Below are positions 13,801-24,616 of a stretch of DNA of 64,000 nt, piece after piece. The notes beneath the pieces were generated by a model, which was given only the letters and a program-made list of their open reading frames with translations, did no database searches and had not been told where the DNA came from. Origin of the DNA: Parelaphostrongylus tenuis (taxonomy: Eukaryota > Nematoda > Chromadorea > Rhabditida > Metastrongylidae); contig JAHQIW010001321.1 of the NCBI GenBank assembly GCA_019055375.1, forward strand, positions 208,501 to 272,500, given 5' to 3'. A program made the translations under genes and the position numbers. Within the stretch, counting starts at the first letter, position 1. Each line of letters opens with the position of its first letter.

Positions 13801-15564
13801 TTTGGTTATTTATTCCTTGGTTTCATAGAGTATGGAGCATGGATATGCGAAAGAGGAGGTGAAACGCCTGCGCACTCAACTAAGCGACCTTCGCGGAAAG
13901 TTGGCTGATCTTGAAAGCAGGGTAATCTCAAGTGCATTTTGTCCGTCCAAGCATTAAACTCTGGAATTTTGCATAGCCTTTTTAGAACTCTCTTCTGGAA
14001 AAACAAATTCAAGAGCTCAACTATCAGCTTGAAGACGATCAACGCTCATACGAATCCGCGCTCAATGATCGCGATGCTCAAATTCGTAAGATGCGAGAAG
14101 AGTGTCAAGCTCTTATGGTGGAACTGCAGATGCTTCTTGACACAAAACAGGTGATGAACAAACTGAGATTTTTGCAACTCATCACAATGCTCTGGTTTTG
14201 GCATTCATCCATTCTAGACCCTTGATGCTGAGATAGCTATCTATCGAAAGATGCTAGAAGGTGAGGAGAATCGTGCAGGATTGAAGCAACTCGTCGAGCA
14301 AGTCGTAAAAACACATGCAATCTCTCAGGAAACTGATACTGGTATGTTTGCTATGTTAGTTGATGCAAAAGAGTTTTTAACTGTAGTTTTACTCTAAAAA
14401 AACAATTAGCTGTTGATTATTCACCGCAAATGGAATAGTTGATAGTAGTTACACATGATAAGAAAATTAGAAGTTCGATTTAGTCAACTTGTAAGGGATG
14501 TGCCCTGCACTCAACTCTATAGAGCATCATAGGCCTGTGATCGTATGTTTGATCCATACCTATGGTGGATATTTTATTAATTTTGTTTTATCTATGTAGC
14601 TAAGTTTATTACCAATCTCGTCCTCCCTCGAAGTGATAAGAGGCTTGCTAAGCTTAAGGCTCTGACACGACCGTGAATTGCTGGAAAGTGACACCAGTTA
14701 GTGAGCTATGTGCGTCTTTCATTTCCTATGGTGATCGAAAAATAAAAGGGCGTTATCGAAAAATCAACATCATCACAAAACTCGATAGGTGGCCAGGCAA
14801 GAGTGTAATAATACATTTTAGAAACAATGCGTGTTGTGAAAGGCGAAACGGCGTCGCGTCAATCGTTCCAGCGATCTGCAAAAGGCAATGTTTCTATCCA
14901 TGTGAGTCTTTCTGGATCTATTTTTTATTTAATTAGATAGTGTGCGACATATTTAAAGAAAGTAATATCGAAATCGTTTAGGATGCTTCACCAGATGGTA
15001 AATTCATTATTTTACAAAATACACATCGTGCTAAGGACGAGGTACGATTTTCATTGTAAAAAAGAAGGCCTTTAGTATTACAAAATTTTTGCGCCTTGCT
15101 ATTTTCTCTCTCAATGCCCTATGTCACATATTGTAGTCGATCGGCGAGTGGAAGCTGAAGCGTCGCATCGATGGGAAACGAGAAATCGTCTACACCTTCC
15201 CAAAAGACTTCATCTTGCGTGCTGGTAAAAGCGTTAAGGTATTCCATATTTTTCAGTAAAAAACATGTTGGCGTATTGTTATGGCCAGAAGTAATAATTT
15301 TTCCAGATTTTTGCCCGTAATCAAGGAGTTTCATCGCCACCTGATCAACTGGTTTACGATGGCGAAGACTCTTTTGGATCCGGAAACTCCGTTCAAACCA
15401 TACTTTTCAATAAGGAAGGAGAAGTTAGTGGAAACCATTTAGAGTCATATTCATATTCAAAGGAAGACTTGTCTTCGTTAGATATTCGGCCACCAATTCC
15501 AAGATTATCGTATCCTTTTCTTCAGGAACGTGCCACTCATATTCAGCGTCAGAGTAACGCATAG
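7830..15564 (+). CDS. Cytoplasmic intermediate filament protein with lamin-type tail
   Basis: A structural protein that assembles into cytoplasmic filaments, in nematodes mainly in epidermis and other epithelia. The model has 17 exons: 7830-7899, 7992-8155, 8453-8566, 8642-8739, 9047-9125, 12318-12425, 12481-12594, 12687-12782, 13626-13706, 13829-13921, 13986-14150, 14218-14341, 14822-14901, 14982-15041, 15137-15238, 15307-15423 and 15526-15564. All phases agree, giving 1,704 nt and 567 aa, a normal length for the family. The head is about 65 residues and Gly/Ser/Arg-rich. The helix-initiation motif [20 protein letters not shown] lies near residues 68-87. A long coiled-coil rod follows and ends in the signature [18 protein letters not shown] near 396-413. 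A lamin tail domain (about 455-560) contains [19 protein letters not shown]-like and [15 protein letters not shown] segments, and the protein ends [12 protein letters not shown]. Length and head resemble the nematode A-type filaments (ifa group), but I cannot exclude B-type, so no symbol is given. Intron 5 is 3.2 kb and repeat-laden; the others are mostly short. Confidence 0.93.
9355..9430 (-). repeat. SINE family 1 scrap
   Basis: A short stretch resembling the 3' end of family 1 read on the minus strand (GAATAAAGCTTCCAACGTTG and the following GATCAATTCTTTAAGGATG). Only the terminal part of the element is left. Confidence 0.5.
11495..11625. repeat. Foldback SINE family 2 copy
   Basis: Two inverted arms, each containing an AAGAAGATT block, GGTATGCAAAAA and a CCTCAGG end, flank about 50 bases that include a B-box-like GCGGGTTCAACTCC. 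The arms pair over roughly 40 bases with few mismatches. The core resembles the tRNA-derived family seen at 16,425 and 59,465, so this looks like a SINE with part of itself duplicated in reverse. Confidence 0.6.
15424..15525 (+). other. Stop-free last intron of the filament gene
   Basis: The segment has a GTTAGT donor and a TTTTCTTCAG acceptor. It is exactly 102 nt, lies between codons (phase 0), and contains no stop in the gene's frame. If retained it would add 34 residues, rich in Ser, Tyr and Pro, just before the C-terminal [12 protein letters not shown]. It may be spliced or facultatively retained. Confidence 0.55.
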
Positions 15565-16424
15565 GAAGCTGCCGTCATTCAGTAACACTGCTTTTCTTAT
15601 CAATATGAAGTCTCTCATTATTTAGCTTATCAAATATTAGCTCAATGATATCGTTAACTGCATTTCAAGTGCTTTTCACTTTTTCATTTATGTGATAAAT
15701 TGCTTTCTGAACAACTTTTTCTGCCAATAATATACTAGTAAACTGTTTGGGTTGTAGTACAAGTTGTTTTAATTCAACACAATATAATTGACTATATTCG
15801 AAGACGTGACAGGGCAAGTTTTCTTCAGAAAATACGATTGCGTCGCCAGTAATTATTGATTTGACTTACGGCATAATCTGTTCCACAGCAAGCCTCACAT
15901 TTGCGACCACGTGCATTGATATGCAAGGAAGTGGGCTGCATGCATTAAGCTAAATGCACAGTTTCACGTGAAGCATAAACCGTGATGATGTATGTGTTAA
16001 CACTTAATAGTCAATGGGCTATTAGGATGACATTTCGGCCGAGGTGAAAAGCTCACTGAGAATTTTCCCCTACCTACTCGCAAACTATATAATTTTGAAA
16101 TATTGTCGAGTCTTCCGTAACACTTCTCATCTAGTTGGTCGTCGAATAATCGAGTGAGCATCAATTAACTACATTCGGCTCGCAATGACTTTATCCAAAA
16201 GACTGTACCTGTTTAAGTGATATGAAAACCATCCAGCCATATCATGTGCTTTTTTCAAACCAATTTTTAGTTGGAAAAATCATCAAAAATTAGAAAGAAA
16301 TTTATCTGTCAGCGTTATTGAGATCGATGTCGATATAGACTACCCAGACAAAAATCGTTAATGATTGGTTGCTGACAGATAGATGCAAAGCAGCGTAGGA
16401 AAAGTGGTGACAAAACAGGCGTCG

Positions 16425-16590
16425 TTAGAGCAAAGGGTTGGAGCATGTCCCCCCACCCCGATAGGGTGAAATGCAAGTTCGAGTTCCGCTGACGTTTCTC
16501 ATCTAGTTTCCCACATCACTCTGCATCATTGAGTATATCTGTAGCAACATAGTACAGCTAAAAGCGGTCAAATAAAAAGAATTCTATCTG
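16425..16590 (+). repeat. tRNA-derived SINE, family 2
   Basis: The head carries TTAGAGCAAAGGGTTGGAGC and a B-box-like AAGTTCGAGTTCCGC. The body has CATCATTGAGTATATC, and the tail ends AGCGGTCAAATAAAAAGAATTC. Body and tail recur at 59,465 and, inverted, at 19,565, so this is a dispersed family and not a functional tRNA gene. Confidence 0.7.
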
Positions 16591-16762
16591 ATCACAAATT
16601 GCTGACCAGGCTTTCTTATGGCTCAAAATTACTCTCAGCTAGGCCTCTGGTTGTAAAAAAAAATAGACGTTTTCTCACCTTAACAGATTGTATTGAAAGT
16701 ATATAACTATCCACTGCGATCGAAGTACGACGCTCAAGAATTTCGATTAAAACATCAACAGA

Positions 16763-16862
16763 CGGAGTAGGTGAGAAAGGTAGAAATGAGAACAACAGAA
16801 TTTTTAGACACACGGAGTAGGTGAGAAAGGTAGAAATGAGAACAACAGAATTTTTAGACACA
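16763..16862 (+). repeat. Exact 50-bp tandem duplication
   Basis: Two identical 50-bp units, 16763-16812 and 16813-16862, each start CGGAGTAGGTGAGAAAGG and end TTTTTAGACACA. Perfect identity in non-coding sequence implies a recent event or an assembly artefact. Confidence 0.95.
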
Positions 16863-18099
16863 GATGATTTTGGCACTCTTATTACTCTAGAATAACTGTA
16901 ATAGGTACATGATATTCAGTCCAGAAATTGTCAGACAGTACACTGTTTATGCCTATTGAAATTTATCGCATCGCCCAATCACTACCCATTAACTGATACG
17001 AATATTCTTCCGCACTGTCTTGATATCCACCGTCTTCAGCTCAAAAATAGTCCATGTCCGCGAATCACCAACCGCCTACTTACCCTGGATTTATTTTTTT
17101 GATGTTGGCACTTAAGCATTCTATTTTCACGAATAATGGTAGGATTCAAGCAAACTATATCGTTATTTGTCCATTCGGTGTCAGAAGCCAGACTTACTGG
17201 TTATGAATAGCACTGGATGGAGTTTGCTACTCCTAAATATTGGGAAGTGACGATTTATGGTGGTCTCTTTCATAGATAGGTTTTCAGATGAAAATATCAA
17301 ACCCTTGGGTAATTCACACAGAGGATAAAACTCCTAATTTACAAGGAAGTGCTATAAAGTTCCACAGCACAAAATAATTTTAATCACTAAATCATCTCAG
17401 CGTGCTCATTTTGAAGCGAAAAACTATAAGCAATTCTTACCACTACCACCGACGAACTTGTTCATTTCTCATATAATACGACTTTCTATAATCAGCATAG
17501 ATACCGCTGGATTTCTTAGTAGCCGCTTCGTCACAACCTTTGGCTTGAGTGACTGTTTTGGTCGAAGTTGTGTTTGCTCAGCGCACACCTCAAACACTTG
17601 AAAGCTAAGGATGTATGCTGCTATAATGAGGAGTACAACTCAAAGATCGATCTGCTATAAAAGAATACATGCAGTTCCATATGGCATTAGAATGAATTAT
17701 CTACTAAAAAAAGGAGAGTATATGTAAGTGGCGTACTCATAACTCGCCATCGAACGTAACGATGTATCAAGTCAACACATTGTCCTTTCAAATCAAATAG
17801 ATATAACAATATTTAGTCAACACAGGAAGGATGGAGGGCTTGGCTTGACCACCGCGCTGAACTCATTCAAGGCCCTTATGCATGATATGACACTCAAATT
17901 ATTACACTGCATATCTCCACCAGCAATCATTAACATTAAAGAACGAGATAAGAGTAGATTTGAGAAAGAAATGGAGTCAAAAAGAGAATGTCCGGGAGGA
18001 CGGAAGAGAAAAAGAAAGAGGGAGCGACGAAGAATTGCAATGGGAAAAACACTGTATATACAAAACCTAGGTTAATGAGTGCATTGAGGTAGATGTAGA

Positions 18100-18310
18100 G
18101 CAGTGGTCACAGTTGACCTGAAATGCAAATTGAACAGGTTACTGGTTCATTTCCGTACCATAAGGTCACCAACTCCTCTATCCTTCCGAGGTAGATAAAT
18201 CTAAGCCAAACTTGTCTCAGAAGATAGTAACATTGGCTTGGTGTTATTGATAAGCCACTGTAAGCCATGCAGAGTTCAGATATCAACCCGAAGTCGCGTG
18301 ATGAAATCGA
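18100..18310 (+). repeat. Diverged SINE family 1 copy
   Basis: The layout follows family 1: a stretch like ACTGGTTCATTTCC where the B box sits, then AACTCCTCTATCCTTCCGAG, then a CCAAACTTGTCTCAGAAGAT block and a short 3' end. It is much more diverged than the copies at 32,105 and 49,491. Confidence 0.4.
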
Positions 18311-18872
18311 GAGGTGGCACATTTCTCAATGATTGTTCAACGCAGAAAATTTTGTCGTCTTTATCCTTTCACTGAGGAGACTTGATAGAGACCTAGATTA
18401 GACTATCTTCTACTCAAAAGGAACTTGCTCGTCCTGAGACAAGTGCTTGCAAGGACATATGTGAGTAATTTCGGAATTCTCATTGTGATTTTCGTGCGCT
18501 ATTACTATGCAATATCTATCAAAATAGGGAAAGTGCTTATCAAGAATGGTCAGGAAAAATTGCGGGATAATTTTCCGCATCATATTTTATGCACGGCGTC
18601 AAACTTGCATGAAGATAGCCATATATAATAACAATTAAAAAATAGCATGAATCGAAAACTACCATTTCTTGTACGATTCTAATTAATCTCAGAAGACCCT
18701 GTTGTAGAATTCCTCAGACGATTCTGCGTCTTACTCTGGCGGATTTCTACTGCAAGGTGAAAATGTGGTACTAAAACAGTGTCAGCCGTTAACGAATAAC
18801 TGCTTGTTTATTTGTAGAAATCCATCTCATCCACTGTTTTTTGAACTTCGTTCAAAGCGTTTAATATAGTCT

Positions 18873-19331
18873 GTGATAATGTTTGCAACCTTTTCGAGGT
18901 TGATACGTCAGAGCCATACGTACGTTTCGACGGTGTCGCCCGCTTCATCAGTGGCCACGTCTCGCATTGAATTGTACTTTATAGTAGGCATGGGGAGACC
19001 TTATATATTGTGACATCACACTTGTTAGCATATTTTCACTCGAAGAATACGTCTGGTAGTGAATAAGTGGAAATCCATCTTATTGACTCTTTTTAAACTT
19101 CGTCCTGAACATTTAATATAGTCTGTGAAAATGCTTTTCGAGGAAAGTACGTCAGAACCATGCGATGATAACAAAACATTATGTCTATAACCATAAAAAA
19201 CATTCCTCTATCCCTGCTGCAACGTAGGTTCAACGTGGGATGTGGGCCACTGATGAAGCGAACGACATCGCCGAAACGTACGTATGGCTCTGACGTACCG
19301 ACCTCAAAAGGGTTGCAAGCATTCTCACAAA
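18873..19331. repeat. Element with ~95-bp inverted arms
   Basis: The left arm (about 18873-18966) and right arm (about 19234-19331) are inverted copies sharing ACGTCAGAGCCATACGTACG and GCTTCATCAGTGGCC. Between them lies a partial direct copy of the left flank (TTTAATATAGTCTGTGA at about 19,110). The structure fits a TIR or foldback MITE with an internal rearrangement. No transposase is present. Confidence 0.7.
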
Positions 19332-19380
19332 CTACTTGTTCATAGAATGATGCGAACAAATTTGACTTGAGAGGAGGAAC

Positions 19381-19411
19381 GAGAGAGAGAGAGAGAGAGG
19401 GAGAGAGAGAG
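19381..19411 (+). repeat. GA microsatellite
   Basis: A (GA)n tract with a few G interruptions. It is simple sequence. Confidence 0.9.
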
Positions 19412-19564
19412 CGTGAAGGAGGTAGTTGCAAATACCGTGAGGTTTACTTGGCCTGTATGGCTGCTACTCACAGCCAATTAGGAAAGTGGCCGCCGCGGAC
19501 CGTACGGAAACGTTCTGCTAACGTTGACAAAAGAAGCTTCACAGCATTCATTCTCTCAAGTTAA

Positions 19565-19775
19565 GAGAGAATATCTGGTCGACACAAATTCTTTTTATTC
19601 AACAGCTGTATAGCGGTGGCATGAAGGTACAGGAATGCCCAATTATGTTGAAAAATGTGCAGAACTTTGATGTGAGGTGGGACTCAAACCTGCGCTTTAC
19701 ACTTTCCTTGGGAGCGTGCTTAACCAACTGCACTACCTACTCCTGTTGTGTCACCACTTTTTCTACACTAAAGTG
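19565..19775 (-). repeat. tRNA-derived SINE, family 2
   Basis: On the minus strand there is a clear tRNA-like head: A-box-like TAGTGCAGTTGGTTAAGC, then B-box-like CAGGTTTGAGTCCCACC. The element ends in the family tail TGAATAAAAAGAATT (plus-strand start near 19,585). This is the best-preserved head of this family in the window. Lack of a foldable mature tRNA and the recurring body argue against a real tRNA gene. Confidence 0.75.
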
Positions 19776-19902
19776 CATCAATCTGTCATCAATCATCCGT
19801 TAACGATTTGGCCTGCCGAACCGAAATCGGCATCGAGGCCAGCCAAGCTAGCACATGTTGGACATATGTATTATCAACTAAAATCTTTGTTGTTAACGCT
19901 TT

Positions 19903-20100
19903 TAGCGGTGGTATGATGTTACGAACATACATTCACTATTGTTGTGATGTGTAAAAGTTTGACATTGGGCGGGACTCGAACCCGTATTTCACGCTTTCCG
20001 TGGGCTCGTCAAGTCCTCGCAAAGGGTGAAATGCGAGTTCGAGTCTTGCTTGACGTCAAAGTTTTGCATATCACTTAACATCACTGAGTATATGAAAAAA
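19903..20100. repeat. Head-to-head pair of SINE family 2 copies
   Basis: A minus-strand piece (to about 20,010, with GGGACTCGAACCCGTATTTC) abuts a plus-strand piece (from about 20,015, with GTGAAATGCGAGTTCGAGTC, then CATCACTGAGTATATG). Both contain the B-box region, so the junction is an inverted pair that could form a hairpin. Confidence 0.65.
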
Positions 20101-20780
20101 TATGTCACAGCCGCCGCAGCATATTGACTGAGCATACGTGTTATTTTGTTTATAACCATAGGAATTCCTCATTTAACAGAAAGAATAGGAGAAGAGTATT
20201 GAATTAGACTGGACAAACCTGACAGAATCTTCTTAGGTGCTCATGAAGCTCATAAATGATCGGATATCGGCTGAAGAGTAATACTTCTGACGAAAAAGAT
20301 TTTTTTGTGAAAATCGTCTTGATGTGCTGATTTTCTCCTGTTCTTTTCTCATCGCTTTCATTTTAATTTTTTTTCATGAATCTGTGTAGCAGAAAAAAAT
20401 GTTTTATCGAAATAACGAATGTCTCTCAACTCTCACTTTTCACAGTTTTAATGATCTAACATTAAGGACAAACACAAGGTATTTGAGAGCAAGTGGTTCA
20501 GATAGTAAGTCTATTTTACTGTAAAAGAAACAATTTAAAAGTCGGTAACTTGTTCTTTAGTGTGGACATTTTTAAGCTCAAAATGTAGTTTAGTGATTAC
20601 AGATCTCCCAACAAATTGGCAATCATTCCGTTTGTGCAGCATTCGTCATCTGTTGAAGAAGATAGCAAATTCCATAGTTATTATACCTCGTCCAAATTTA
20701 CTCAGTCATTTGACAACGCCACTTTTTAGACTTTTCCTCATCTCCGTACTATATTTTACCTATCGGAAGTTGAATATCAA

Positions 20781-21180
20781 TAGGCTGGGGAAAATCTGAT
20801 GAAATGCTTGTAACTTTTTTGGATGCCGACCATTTTTTGTGTTTTTGGGCTGATTTATGAGCCCGTTTTCTCCTGCGTTGATTGTTATATAATTGATCTC
20901 TTTATTCCAAGATGGAGTTGACAAACGAGCAAATTAGGTTGTTGATAATGCACGAATGGTGCTGAGTTCAAATGCAACGGTGGTAAATGAATGCATCAAC
21001 CTGGCTTGGGGCGAAGACACAGTTGGTACAAGTGCGGTGTAGAGGTGATTCAAAAAGTTTGACGAAGTGCTTGAAGTTGAAGCGGAGTACTTTGACTGTT
21101 AGGTTCGCCTTTGTTCGGGTGTAATAGGTGCATAAATAAATGTCTTACAAGTGTTTTCTCAAACCTTTTCCCCTAACGTA
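20781..21180 (+). mobile_element. Mariner-derived MITE, copy 1
   Basis: The terminal inverted repeats are related: the left end contains GGGGAAAATCTGATGAAATG, and the right end inverted reads GGGGAAAAGGTTTGAG. Flanking TA is visible. Inside, an ATG at 20,912 opens MELTNEQIRLLIMHEW-like codons, the typical N-terminus of a mariner transposase, followed at once by decay. It is about 400 bp, so non-autonomous. The second copy is at 23,452. Confidence 0.75.
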
Positions 21181-22111
21181 TTAGAACTCATTAGATGCCT
21201 CACAAATTCTCACAAGTTCACTTTGTTCTCATTGAATCTCATGTGTTACCACCGCTTCAGTAGGATTTGATAAACATTGTTAATAATGTTAACCGTAATA
21301 CAAATTCGTTCCAGTTCTACAAAAGCGGTGGAAATTATTATTTGTGAAGTTCTTGAGATTAATAGCGATCATAAGAGTCAACCACAAAACTTTATCTAGT
21401 TGCATAGATTCATGTAAGCTGCATGGCTTGAAAACTGTTCTAATAACAGAAGATTCTTTGTTACGTTGGGATTATTCTGTTTCGAAACGGTTTTGTTCGC
21501 CGGTTGGCTCCATATTTCCGCCTCATTTCATTTCATTTACATGCGAAAGGAGGCTGAACGATGCCACCACCAGGTGCGCCTTCTCATTCCACGTCGTCAT
21601 ATTCCGTCGTTTTCCAAGTAGACATTGAAGTCGCCGCTTTCCATTGTCCGAGTAAAAAGCGATTGGCTATGTTGCTTCACATCAGAAAAACAGCATAAAT
21701 TAATTAACGATGATGATACTTTGAAGATCTATCGTTGAAGCATTCGCGTTTTGCTCATGAATTTGTTAGCGGGCATTGAATACAAATTAAGGTTCATAAA
21801 GATCTGTGAAAATAGTGCAAAAATTCTTTCTTCATTTCACGAACGAAAATCTACTATAGAAGACCATCTGAAAACTACTGAAATTAGTAAAACTTCGTGG
21901 ATTAACTGACTTTGATCTAATAGTAGATATCTGAGTGCTGGTCAATTCTCTGAACCTCAAAAATATCTTCAATATTTCATGCATATAATCAGCAAAATAA
22001 GGACCACTGGACAACATTGGTACTTTAGCATTAGCAAAATCACTCAAACCATCACGTTGAGGGATGATATGAATGAGAAAAACACAAATTTATAATATCT
22101 TTGTCTCGACT

Positions 22112-22640
22112 GCTTTATTGAGAGCACGCTCAAATTTCAATATATCTCATAATTACTACTTGAGCAGGCATGTCATGTGGTCTGGTAATGGGCTCTTGTA
22201 CAGCCCGATACACGTGTTTCGACCTTACAGTTTCGTCATTCGGGCAGAACCTGTAGTCTTTCAGTCATTTTAGCCAATCCTCTCGGGAGTCCTCACTCTC
22301 CTTATAAAGAGGTAGCGAAGACGGACGATTACACTCTAAGTCAAGTGAAATCATCACCGAACTTACACTGCTTTACATTCGATTGCTCTTTAGCTGCTAT
22401 TTTCATCATATTACACCTTTATTTCGAGTGTTTTATTGAGACTACGCTCAGATTTCAATATATCCCATAATTATTATCTGAGCAATTTATAACAAAATAT
22501 AATCTTTTCGTTATTATTTGAGCCAACTTGTTATGTGGTTTGGTAAGGGCTCTTGTACAGCCCGATACACGTACATGACAAGTTGGCTCAAATAATAATG
22601 AAAGGATCTATTGAAATTTGAGCGTGGTCTTAATAAATCA
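22112..22640. mobile_element. TIR MITE family with GCTCAAATTTCAATAT ends
   Basis: The left end has a TTATTGAGAGCACGCTCAAA block and the right end its inverse (TTGAAATTTGAGCGTGGTCT). A second left-type end occurs internally at about 22,430, so this may be a nested or duplicated pair. The body contains GGGCTCTTGTACAGCCCGAT twice. Relatives lie at 38,513 (minus) and 51,445 (plus). Confidence 0.7.
22501..22607. repeat. Strong hairpin inside the MITE
   Basis: Left arm 22501-22536 and right arm 22571-22607 pair almost perfectly around TTATTATTTGAGCCAACTTG, leaving a loop of about 34 bases. If transcribed it would give a long, nearly perfect stem. Confidence 0.75.
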
Positions 22641-22779
22641 CACAAAATAAAGGTAAAAATATAATCTCTATTTTCTCAAACAATAATTACGCGCATGTAA
22701 AAGCACCTGCGTTCATCTCGAAGACTCCTCTCGTCTTCTCTGAATCTAGAATTTACTTTATTGAACTTTTCTAACACTA

Positions 22780-23160
22780 ATAATTCCATAAGGATTGTTG
22801 GCGCTGAGATCTATCGGTGATACGTTTATCGCGCTCTCAAACCGGATATTTTGTAGATTAAGTTTTTATTACGCGTGAATCGTCTCTTCAGTCAGCGAAA
22901 CTACGCATTTAGTATGAAACTACGGGGCGATGTTAAAGTGTTTTGTGATCCGCCCCTCAGCATCCGATCCGATCACTGGGCTCCGTACCTCAACACGTCT
23001 CCCACCTGTACGTATGTGTGTGTCCACGTGACCACGCCCATCAGGTATCCTATCCGTTCATATTCGGCTGCATCCTGCGTCATTCTAACGCTCAGAACAA
23101 TAATCTCACTTGCAGTTCATCGACACGATTTACCAAATAAATATTGATTTGCAACAAAAT
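22780..23160 (+). promoter_or_regulatory. GC-richer block, possible promoter region
   Basis: This stretch is less AT-rich than its surroundings and free of recognised repeats. It contains a CACGTG E-box followed by CCACGCCC (about 23,024-23,039). Its place between the filament and crumbs genes makes it a candidate transcription start region for crumbs, but that is inference only. Confidence 0.25.
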
Positions 23161-23451
23161 CACGCCATTAAAGTTTCGCCGGTGTGTTTTGACCACTAGC
23201 ATAAGCAGCCATTGACCGACGGCTTATGCTTTTATTAGGCGTGTAGCAGCTGTTGCTCAATATTCGCTTACCTGTCTGTCGTATCACAATTACCAGGCCA
23301 ACGACCTGGATACGTACGTCGACCTTATGTGCAGATATGCATCTGGTTCCTATTGCATTTAGCATAGTCATCAACACAGGTGGGTGATTTAAACTCGCTT
23401 TGATTGGTTTGAGCATTTTCATTTCTTCCAATGATGAGTCTTCTCTTCTGA

Positions 23452-23857
23452 TAAGTTGGGGAAAAAGTCCTACAAAAATGCTTGTAACTTTTTTGGTGGT
23501 CGGCCTTTATTTATGTTTCAAACTCATTTGAAAGCCCGTCTTCTTCCGTGTTGATTGGTATATTATTTATCTACTTATTTCGTGATGGAGTTAACAAGCG
23601 AGCAAACTAGTTTTTGATGATGCACGAATGGTTGTTAGGTTCAAATGCAACGGTGGCAAGTGAACGCATCCACTTGGTAACGCACCCATCAAAATTTTAT
23701 GGTCGCGGAATCGATCTTTTGTTATAGATGTGGCAGGAAGAGTCTAAAGTCGGAGGAGGAGTACTTTGACTATTAGTTTTGTCTTTATTCGGGTGTAATA
23801 GGCGCATGAATAAATGGTTTACAAGCATTTTTCTCAGGACTTTTTCTCCCAACCTAC
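23452..23857 (+). mobile_element. Mariner-derived MITE, copy 2
   Basis: The ends are inverted: left GTTGGGGAAAAAGTCC, right (inverted) GTTGGGAGAAAAAGTCC. An ATG at 23,585 opens a stretch matching MELTSEQT, then runs into a stop. It is colinear with copy 1 through TTTGACTATTAG and TCGGGTGTAATAGG, but has a different small internal deletion. Confidence 0.75.
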
Positions 23858-24586
23858 TAGGACACTACTCGATCACCCAGTCAAACATATATGGGAATAT
23901 TCAATAAGAATTTCACTTGTAACTGATGTTCTAACTGAAAACATGGCGCCAGAGGACCATTAGAGTTGTTTCGTCAGAGCAAAATCTAGATAATCTATGA
24001 CATACCGTAATCATAGAGCGCTTTTGTGCTGTTGTTTGCGTTATTTCTTTGTCTTGAATGGATCTTGAAATTCTATTTACCACAGAAATAAAAAAAGATT
24101 TCTATATTTGGCTCCATTGATTTCACGTATAGTGTCCGTGCTAGTTTAGGTCAGCGGTTTTTTTTTTCAAGTATGTTCAACGTACTCAGTTGTTGACAAT
24201 GAAGCGAATTCACCAGTTGGATGACATAAAACGGCTGGCAGAAAATCCACGAACGATCATTATCATTACCATGCGCGATACAAAGACCCGGTCATGCATA
24301 GAGTCAGAGGCAACTCAATCTCACTTTGGCTAGCGAACAGATTAACGATGACCGATGGACCACCTATTCATAGATATGTTCGCCCATTCGAACAAAAGAT
24401 CACAGAATAATGAATATGTACTACAGAGTTTCCCTTTGTGATTGTGCCCTTATACCGACAAATAATCGAATATTATCATATTCAACCGTTGTCGCTCCTA
24501 GTCTAAATAAGCTTTTTGATTTCTATTGTGGTTATGAAAAGCTTATTTCGAAGGACATCGCCTTTTTTGATGACAGTTGATTTCAG

Positions 24587-24616
24587 AAATATATATATAT
24601 ATATATATATATATGC
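24587..24616 (+). repeat. TA microsatellite
   Basis: An alternating TA tract, followed by TATGCATATATACGCATGC. Confidence 0.9.

Noticed and set aside
19565..20100. tRNA genes suggested by A-box and B-box matches
   Set aside because: The matches sit at the heads of repeated elements with shared non-tRNA bodies and tails, and the implied cloverleafs are incomplete. They are SINE heads.
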